Source: Thermoplasmata archaeon (GTDB lineage: Archaea; Thermoplasmatota; Thermoplasmata; Thermoplasmatales; Thermoplasmataceae). Taken from it: a DNA stretch of 33,224 nucleotides. The notes beneath the pieces were generated by a model. It was given only the letters and a program-made list of their open reading frames with translations. It searched no databases and was not told the origin of the DNA. The position numbers and the translations under genes are program-made. Each line of letters opens with the position of its first letter. Within the stretch, counting starts at the first letter, position 1. The stretch is from positions 1 to 33,224 of the forward strand of contig JAJZAW010000004.1 of the NCBI GenBank assembly GCA_021799185.1, given 5' to 3'. Positions 27,834 through 33,224 of the stretch are shown piece by piece.

Positions 27834-28571
27834 ATGTCCCTGGCGCGGGTTCCTCTGGTAAGTCTTAAGACAGAGGCCGATCTCAATGTTCTGACAATAT
27901 CAAACGGAGTGAATAACAGCCTCACAAATGAAGGGCTCAGGGACATGATGGTAGCACTTGCGGAGGCTCTTTCAGGAAACACCAACCCCATAATGATCAC
28001 GGGTATGGGCGAAAGGGCATTTTCCGTTGGTTATTCCGCTTCCTGCACCAAGATATCTGACAAAATGCATCTGGAAGAAGCTTATTCGCTTGGTACTTCA
28101 GTAGCAAGAACATTACTGAGAAATGATCGGCCAGTCATATCCGCCATCAACGGTTATGCACTGGGACTGGGCCTTGAAATTGCATTATGTTCGGACTTTA
28201 TAATAAGTTCAGATAGATCACGCTTCGGTATGCCGGAGATCAGGTTTGGAATACCATCACTCACAGGTTTTGTGCCAGAAATCCCTGATAAGTATCCCGG
28301 TGGCCTTTTCGCCGCAGTAAAATCAGGTGAGATTTTCGGAATAGAGGAAGCCAGGTCATTCGGTATGATTACAGCAATAATAGATTCCAGGAACTTCATC
28401 AAAGAGGCTGAAAATTATTGCAGAAAGATGGAAACCAGGTTGGTGAAAATGCTGAAGCCTCCAGAACGGGTTGGGCAGTATCGTCAGGCTGTAGATTCTT
28501 TATTTTTCAGAATCTACTCGCCAAGCTGCCTGACCATGAGGGAATTAGAGCGCTTCCGTAACAGTATTTGA
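27834..28571 (+). CDS. Enoyl-CoA hydratase/isomerase family protein
   Basis: RPVISAINGYALGLGLEIALCSDFIISSDRSRFGMPEIRFGIPS; TTAATTTTTAAG TATA-like sequence upstream. Confidence 0.88.
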   Translation: MSLARVPLVSLKTEADLNVLTISNGVNNSLTNEGLRDMMVALAEALSGNTNPIMITGMGERAFSVGYSASCTKISDKMHLEEAYSLGTSVARTLLRNDRPVISAINGYALGLGLEIALCSDFIISSDRSRFGMPEIRFGIPSLTGFVPEIPDKYPGGLFAAVKSGEIFGIEEARSFGMITAIIDSRNFIKEAENYCRKMETRLVKMLKPPERVGQYRQAVDSLFFRIYSPSCLTMRELERFRNSI

Positions 28572-29372
28572 TTCCTTCTGGCCGTATTTTTTCTGGTACC
28601 TCATGGCGAAATATGCACCAGCAAAATAGAGCGCGATCATGGGAAGCGACATGACCATCATTGTGAATCCAAGTACCCCCGGCGAGAAAATCATTCCGAA
28701 TACCAGTGAACCAACTATGGCATACCTCCAGTACTTGTACCACGTTTCAGCCTGCACCATGCCTGACCTGGTGAGGCCATACATGAACACAGGAATCTCA
28801 AAGGCAACTCCAAAGCTAACAACATATAGCAGAAGAAAAGACACGAAGCTCATGACACCCATGGTGGATTCAGCTCCAAGGCCAACGTTGAAATTGTGAA
28901 ATATGGCGAATAGTTCAGGAGCCACATACCACAGGCCCATAAATGCGCCCGCTGCAAAAAGGGCGCTTGCTGGCACAGTTATGACCCTGATGAGTTCCTT
29001 CTCGCTTTTCTTAAGGGCAGGGCCAATGAACTTGCCTATTTGATAGACGATATTTGGCATTGCGAATATCAGAGAGAGGAAAAGCGCAGTGTATATGTTT
29101 GCCGAAACGCCGTCTGTGGGCTTCAAAACAAGCAACTGGGTTCCCTTTGGTATTATGTGGGCTTCAAGTAGCTTCAGGAACTGGGCGGGAATATTATGAT
29201 AAACGTCAAAGGTGATAAATGGAAAGGAGAAGCCAAACAAAGTCACCCTATGGATTGAGAATATAAGGAAGAATATGAAGAAGAATCCAAATACTTCAAG
29301 AATACGGACTAACCGGAAGCGCAACTCATCTATATTCTTAAAAATAATTGGCAGGAATTCTTCATCTGTCAT
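28545..29372 (-). CDS. tatC: Twin-arginine translocase subunit TatC
   Basis: NIDELRFRLVRILEVFGFFFIFFL...FIGPALKKSEKELIRV...FGVAFEIPVFMYGLTRSGMV; multi-TM; downstream of tatA. Confidence 0.93.
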   Translation of the reverse strand: MTDEEFLPIIFKNIDELRFRLVRILEVFGFFFIFFLIFSIHRVTLFGFSFPFITFDVYHNIPAQFLKLLEAHIIPKGTQLLVLKPTDGVSANIYTALFLSLIFAMPNIVYQIGKFIGPALKKSEKELIRVITVPASALFAAGAFMGLWYVAPELFAIFHNFNVGLGAESTMGVMSFVSFLLLYVVSFGVAFEIPVFMYGLTRSGMVQAETWYKYWRYAIVGSLVFGMIFSPGVLGFTMMVMSLPMIALYFAGAYFAMRYQKKYGQKESNTVTEAL

Positions 29373-29689
29373 TGATCATTGAGCTTCAGTTTCTCTGCGA
29401 TTTCCTTGGTGAGCTGTTCATGTGTCTTGTTTGCGGGATCTATTCCGAGGTTTCGTGCAATCTCTGCATAATCTATAGCCTTGTTTGCATCAGCAGCTGC
29501 CGGTGCTGGATTCATGGCTTTCTTGATTTCATTCTCAAGTTCCATCTGTCCGCGCTTGAATTCGCCTGTTGCCTTTCCGAGGTTCCTGGCAAATTCTGGG
29601 ATCTTCCTGGTACTCCCAAAAAGCAGGAGTATTACGGCCACAATGATCAACCACTCTATGGGTGAATCAAACATAGAAATGTAATTCAA
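29369..29689 (-). CDS. tatA: Twin-arginine translocase subunit TatA/E-type
   Basis: EWLIIVAVILLLFGSTRKIPEFARNLGKATGEFKRG; 4-nt overlap with tatC. Start may be an internal ATG (MFDSPIEW). Confidence 0.92.
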   Translation of the reverse strand: MNYISMFDSPIEWLIIVAVILLLFGSTRKIPEFARNLGKATGEFKRGQMELENEIKKAMNPAPAAADANKAIDYAEIARNLGIDPANKTHEQLTKEIAEKLKLNDQ

Positions 29690-29742
29690 CCTGCTTATTT
29701 AATCTTTTATAGTAAAAAAGTAAATGGATATACGGGTAACTC

Positions 29743-30081
29743 TCATTCCATATCTAGCTGGACTTCATAGCCTATTTTCCTGAAGGAATCAGCATTTGCC
29801 CTGAGTTCACTTGCCAATTCATTTGAAATGGAAGAGAATGACAAAGAAAGAACACGCTTTTTGGAGTTGACAACAACAAAGCCCACAGTCTTGTCCTCCG
29901 GCATCACCTCATCCGTTCTGGAAAAGCCCTCAATGAATTCCTGCAGTTCCTCCTCCACGTACTCACTGGAAAGCACATCCGCAAGGGCACGAAGCGAACG
30001 GGCTACATTTGAAAGCTCAACGCATATTACGGCGGGGTGTCTATCCCCCACGGTAATATTATACATAGCACAGAGAGTCAA
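29743..30081 (-). CDS. Uncharacterised small protein downstream of peroxiredoxin
   Basis: Open frame 3' of the peroxiredoxin on the same strand; VGFVVVNSKKRVLSLSFSSISNELASELRANADSFRKIGYEVQLDME; likely start is the internal ATG (MYNITVGD) near 30066. No family recognised. Confidence 0.6.
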   Translation of the reverse strand: MTLCAMYNITVGDRHPAVICVELSNVARSLRALADVLSSEYVEEELQEFIEGFSRTDEVMPEDKTVGFVVVNSKKRVLSLSFSSISNELASELRANADSFRKIGYEVQLDME

Positions 30082-30085
30082 TATA

Positions 30086-30700
30086 TCACGCTTTGACTCT
30101 CTTCAGGTACCACCGTTCCGCTCCCTCTTCCTTCTCTCTCGCAAGAGCATCCTTGAATGTGCTGGGAGCAGATGCAATGCCCTCCTTGCCAGGTTCCCAG
30201 TTGGCTGGTGTCGCGAGCTTCTTCTCCCAGTTGAACTGGAGAGCTTTTATGACACGTATGATCTCTCTGATGTTCCTTCCGGTCTCAGCAGGATAGTATA
30301 TCATCCATCTTACTGTCTGATTTGGATCGATTATAAACACTCCTCTTACTGTGGTGCCCACCTTCGGGTCCAGAAGATTATACTGAGTTGCAACTTCTCT
30401 CTCAAGATCAGCAAGAACAGGGAATGGCACTTCAATACCATATTTCTCCTTTATATCCTTGAGCCAGGCAATATGGGAATATATGCTGTCAACACTGAGC
30501 CCTATGAGCTCAACTCCAAGTTTTTTGAAGTCATCATAGGATTCCGAAAAAGCCATGAATTCAGTTGTGCACACCGGCGTGAAGTCTGCAGGATGGGAGA
30601 AAAGCAATACCCATTTCCCCTTGTAATTTGAAAGGGTTATTGGGCCCTGTGTCGAATTTACGGTAAAGTCCGGCGCTTTTTGTCCTAATGTTACTGCCAT
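30086..30700 (-). CDS. Peroxiredoxin, Prx6/archaeal type, only the peroxidatic Cys present
   Basis: GQKAPDFTVNSTQGPITLSNYKGKWVLLFSHPADFTPVCTTEF...FIIDPNQTVRWMIYYPAETGRNI; no second Cys in the C-terminal arm. Confidence 0.94.
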   Translation of the reverse strand: MAVTLGQKAPDFTVNSTQGPITLSNYKGKWVLLFSHPADFTPVCTTEFMAFSESYDDFKKLGVELIGLSVDSIYSHIAWLKDIKEKYGIEVPFPVLADLEREVATQYNLLDPKVGTTVRGVFIIDPNQTVRWMIYYPAETGRNIREIIRVIKALQFNWEKKLATPANWEPGKEGIASAPSTFKDALAREKEEGAERWYLKRVKA

Positions 30701-30726
30701 TTTTTTATCACCAAATAGTTAGTGTT

Positions 30727-30742
30727 ATTTAATATATTAAAT
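30727..30742 (-). promoter_or_regulatory. AT-rich 16-nt perfect palindrome ATTTAATATATTAAAT upstream of peroxiredoxin
   Basis: Perfect palindrome centred about 34 nt upstream of the peroxiredoxin ATG; contains TATA-like sequence; GGTGAT SD lies between it and the ATG. Confidence 0.5.
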
Positions 30743-30759
30743 CGGCGAATGGTGCAATG

Positions 30760-31719
30760 TTACAACTTTTCCGCAAGATATTTTGCAAAGTACGTGATGA
30801 TCATGTCTGCACCTGCCCTGAAAATTGATCCTATTGCCTCTTCAATAGCGTTCGAAGATAGGTAACCTGCATCAACAGCGTTCCTGATCATGGTATATTC
30901 CCCGCTTACGCTGTATGCAGCAAGCGGCTGAGAGTATTTCAGCCTTGCACGCCTTATTACGTCAAGGTAAAACAGGGCGGGCTTAACCATGACAATGTCA
31001 GCTCCTTCCTTAACATCAAGATCAATTTCCCGCATGGCCTCGCGCGAGTTTCTCGGGTCCATCTGATAGCTCCTGCGGTCTCCGAAGCTTGGCGCCGATT
31101 CTGCCGCTTCGCGGAATGGGCCATAAAGGGAAGAAGCATATTTCGCGCTATACGCCATTATTGGAATTCTATTATATCCTGCATCATCCAGTGTTTTTCT
31201 GATCATTCCAACCTGCCCATCCATCATTCCGCTGGGCGCTATTATGTCCACACCTGCTTCAGCATAGGTTTTTGCAATCTTCCCATAGGAATCAAGAGTG
31301 GCATCATTGTCAACATAATCACCCCTGAGTATTCCACAGTGCCCGTGGCTGGTATATTCACACATGCATAAATCTGCAATTGTGATTAGGTGAGTTTTTT
31401 CCTTAGTGATATTTATTGCCATTTGCACAATGCCATTTTCATCATATGCGGAGCTGCCAGTTTCATCCTTATGTGATGGGATACCAAAGAGCAATATGCT
31501 CCTGACCCCGGAACTCTGAAGGGCGATCAGATGACTTTCAAGTTCTGACAGAGGATAACGGTATATGCCAGGCATTGACTTAATAGGGACAGCTCTCTTT
31601 GCCCCCTCATCCACAAAAACAGGCATTATGAGCTTTTCTGGCCTTATGTTATTCTCTGCCACAAGGTCACGGATATCTTGAGAAGACCTCAGTCTTCTGG
31701 GTCTAGATGCCGGAAACAT
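30760..31719 (-). CDS. hemB: Porphobilinogen synthase (delta-aminolevulinate dehydratase)
   Basis: RPRRLRSSQDIRDLVAEN, DLCMCEYTSHGHCGIL (Zn Cys motif), IIAPSGMMDGQVG, MAYSAKYASSLYGPFREAAESAPSFGDRRSYQMDPRNSREA, MVKPALFYLD. Confidence 0.97.
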   Translation of the reverse strand: MFPASRPRRLRSSQDIRDLVAENNIRPEKLIMPVFVDEGAKRAVPIKSMPGIYRYPLSELESHLIALQSSGVRSILLFGIPSHKDETGSSAYDENGIVQMAINITKEKTHLITIADLCMCEYTSHGHCGILRGDYVDNDATLDSYGKIAKTYAEAGVDIIAPSGMMDGQVGMIRKTLDDAGYNRIPIMAYSAKYASSLYGPFREAAESAPSFGDRRSYQMDPRNSREAMREIDLDVKEGADIVMVKPALFYLDVIRRARLKYSQPLAAYSVSGEYTMIRNAVDAGYLSSNAIEEAIGSIFRAGADMIITYFAKYLAEKL

Positions 31720-32008
31720 AAATGGTCATTGCGAGCTGAGATTTAACATGTATGAGGGACGGTTCCGCCATATCTCTTAGAATTGGGAATGTCTGTCGCG
31801 GTCAGAGACCACCTTGATTGAATGCCTTGCCCGAGGTGCTTGTTGTGCAATACTGTCATCAGATAAATTCTACGATGAAGCAGATACATACCCAGCATGA
31901 CTTACGCTGGCTGCAAAAACCTTATGGAAGCTAAATTTCCGGTAAAATCTCAGGTTTAAAACGGTATGGAAACGTTAAGGCAATGTCCTCACGCCTCTTT
32001 TATTTATA

Positions 32009-32021
32009 TTATGGTCCATAA
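32009..32021 (+). promoter_or_regulatory. Inverted repeat TTATGG-T-CCATAA directly downstream of a TATA-like run (TTTTATTTATA)
   Basis: Perfect 6-bp arms with 1-nt centre, abutting the AT-rich TATA-like stretch at about 31998-32008; 54 nt before the ORF at 32075. Confidence 0.45.
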
Positions 32022-32074
32022 CAGTCATAAAACAGAATGTTGCCTTCAGGAATGCATTTCCATGGCAGGCCAAA

Positions 32075-32488
32075 ATGACCAAACATATTTTTGATATCTG
32101 GAATGTTATCCTCTTGAGGTCATTGTATCAGCTACAGTCTTCAGGGACTCTGGTTCTTCCGTCAGAGAAAGTAAGCAGGCTCATTGAGGGAGCGGGAAAG
32201 GAGAACGATTGCTTCACCATGGTGCGGGCTCAGGCATTGTCTTCCGGGGAAAACGTTTGTTTCACGGATGTGCCTTCAATAAGCTTCAAGATCAGCGGAA
32301 ACAGGATTGCAGTAATAGCTAAAGCAAGAACAGAATTTTTGCATGATTCAATTAAAAGGCTCCTGGATATTTCATACTCCGTTCTAAGGGACCTTTCATT
32401 TTGCACTTTGGATGACGCATCATTCGATTTTTCCAAGCATTTCGTTGAGATCAGAGACATAGCAATAACTGCCATACTTGAAGCCTAG
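32075..32488 (+). CDS. Uncharacterised 137-aa protein
   Basis: Open frame MTKHIFDIWNVILLRSLYQLQSSGTLVLPSEKVSRLIEGAG...; convergent with the next ORF; no family recognised. Confidence 0.55.
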   Translation: MTKHIFDIWNVILLRSLYQLQSSGTLVLPSEKVSRLIEGAGKENDCFTMVRAQALSSGENVCFTDVPSISFKISGNRIAVIAKARTEFLHDSIKRLLDISYSVLRDLSFCTLDDASFDFSKHFVEIRDIAITAILEA

Positions 32489-32511
32489 AAGAAAGCCTTT
32501 TTCACAAGACA

Positions 32512-33219
32512 TTACACAATATCAAACAGCTTTATGTCAGGCCAGTGCGATTTGTCATATTCAGGAATAGCAGCATATGAGATTCTGGGGGCTGAGTTCA
32601 TCAAAGCATAGCCGCTCACTTCTTTGAAATGAATCGCCAGATTTGAGTAATGGCTGATTTTTCCGTAATACTCATCATCAGCTATTATTATTGTTGCGCC
32701 AGTTGGCCTTATTCCATTGATAAGGTTCACAAGGTCCCCAAAAAAGTCGGGGCCATATGTAAACATCAGGAAATCGGTAGAAAAGAAGTAAAGGTTTGGC
32801 CTGGAAGATGACGACATGAAGAAATCTATAACATCATTCGGGAAATCCTCAACGATGCTCTTCCCCTCAAGGTTGATAACAAATGAATTAGCCCTCTTGG
32901 ATTTTTCTGCAGTTATATAGTGTTTCATCGTTTCCGGATCCATAACGTTGACCAGAATCCTGGATGTCTCATAGCTGCTTGATGTGGCATCGATTACACC
33001 ACGGCCCACGGAAATGGCGTTCTTTATAAGATTGTTCTTCACAAGGTTGACAACATCATTAACCACGTTTGAATTGTCTTTCCTGTGAAACATTATCACA
33101 GAGCCAAGTGGGATTGACTTTGATCCGGTTGGAGTAAGCTTCGGGAGATCAGAAGAATCCAGTGGTACTTCAAATTCCTCGTGACTCCTTCCAGTCTCAA
33201 CATTAATGCGGGTATTGGC
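32512..33219 (-). CDS. Uncharacterised protein, possibly degenerate RecA/KaiC-like fold; N-terminus unresolved
   Basis: Frame stays open upstream of the track GTG (33099) to an in-frame TGA at 33220-33222: ...DSSDLPKLTPTGSKSIPLGSVIMFHRKDNSNVVNDVVNLVKNNLIKNAISVGRGVIDATSS...; the SIPLGSVIMFHRKDNSNVV segment has the layout of a KaiC-type Walker A region lacking GKT. Confidence 0.55.
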   Translation of the reverse strand, partial: ANTRINVETGRSHEEFEVPLDSSDLPKLTPTGSKSIPLGSVIMFHRKDNSNVVNDVVNLVKNNLIKNAISVGRGVIDATSSSYETSRILVNVMDPETMKHYITAEKSKRANSFVINLEGKSIVEDFPNDVIDFFMSSSSRPNLYFFSTDFLMFTYGPDFFGDLVNLINGIRPTGATIIIADDEYYGKISHYSNLAIHFKEVSGYALMNSAPRISYAAIPEYDKSHWPDIKLFDIV

Positions 33220-33224
33220 TCAAG

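Noticed and set aside
29828-30631. 267-aa plus-strand ORF
   Set aside because: Antisense to the well-recognised peroxiredoxin and the small downstream ORF; no domain features.
31770-31990. Possible SRP RNA, RNase P RNA or C/D box RNA in the long intergenic gap
   Set aside because: The conserved SRP domain IV and RNase P core motifs were not seen, and the C-box-like ACGATGA is imperfect with no convincing D box; kept only as an untyped intergenic observation.

Overview
The window reads as a gene-dense archaeal chromosome segment, most likely from a Thermoplasmatales-type euryarchaeon. That placement is inferred from GatDE, PriS, porGDAB, a nuo cluster without EFG, and leaderless-style TATA promoters; no rRNA is present to confirm it. 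From left to right it contains: a 5'-truncated ALDH7-type aldehyde dehydrogenase; an uncharacterised ORF followed by a split MetE-like methionine synthase pair; porGDAB; a large cell-surface S53 (sedolisin) protease on the minus strand; DNA primase PriS; rubrerythrin plus DUF3501; an acyl-CoA dehydrogenase plus DUF72; gatD-gatE; a complex-I cluster nuoABCDHIJ1J2KLMN followed by two uncharacterised, apparently coupled ORFs; an enoyl-CoA hydratase family protein; tatC/tatA; a small ORF, a 1-Cys-type peroxiredoxin and hemB; and a terminal region of unknown proteins. I saw no CRISPR array, tRNA, rRNA or transposon. The observations most worth checking are: two unknown ORFs at the 3' end of the nuo cluster; an apparent CTG start for gatE with a perfect Shine-Dalgarno and a CTGA stop/start overlap; a perfect inverted repeat bracketing the porG TATA-like element; a palindromic, possibly bidirectional TATA between the S53 protease and priS; the compositionally odd ORF or leader before the metE pair; the rubrerythrin-DUF3501 pair; and a possibly degenerate RecA/KaiC-like protein at the right edge.
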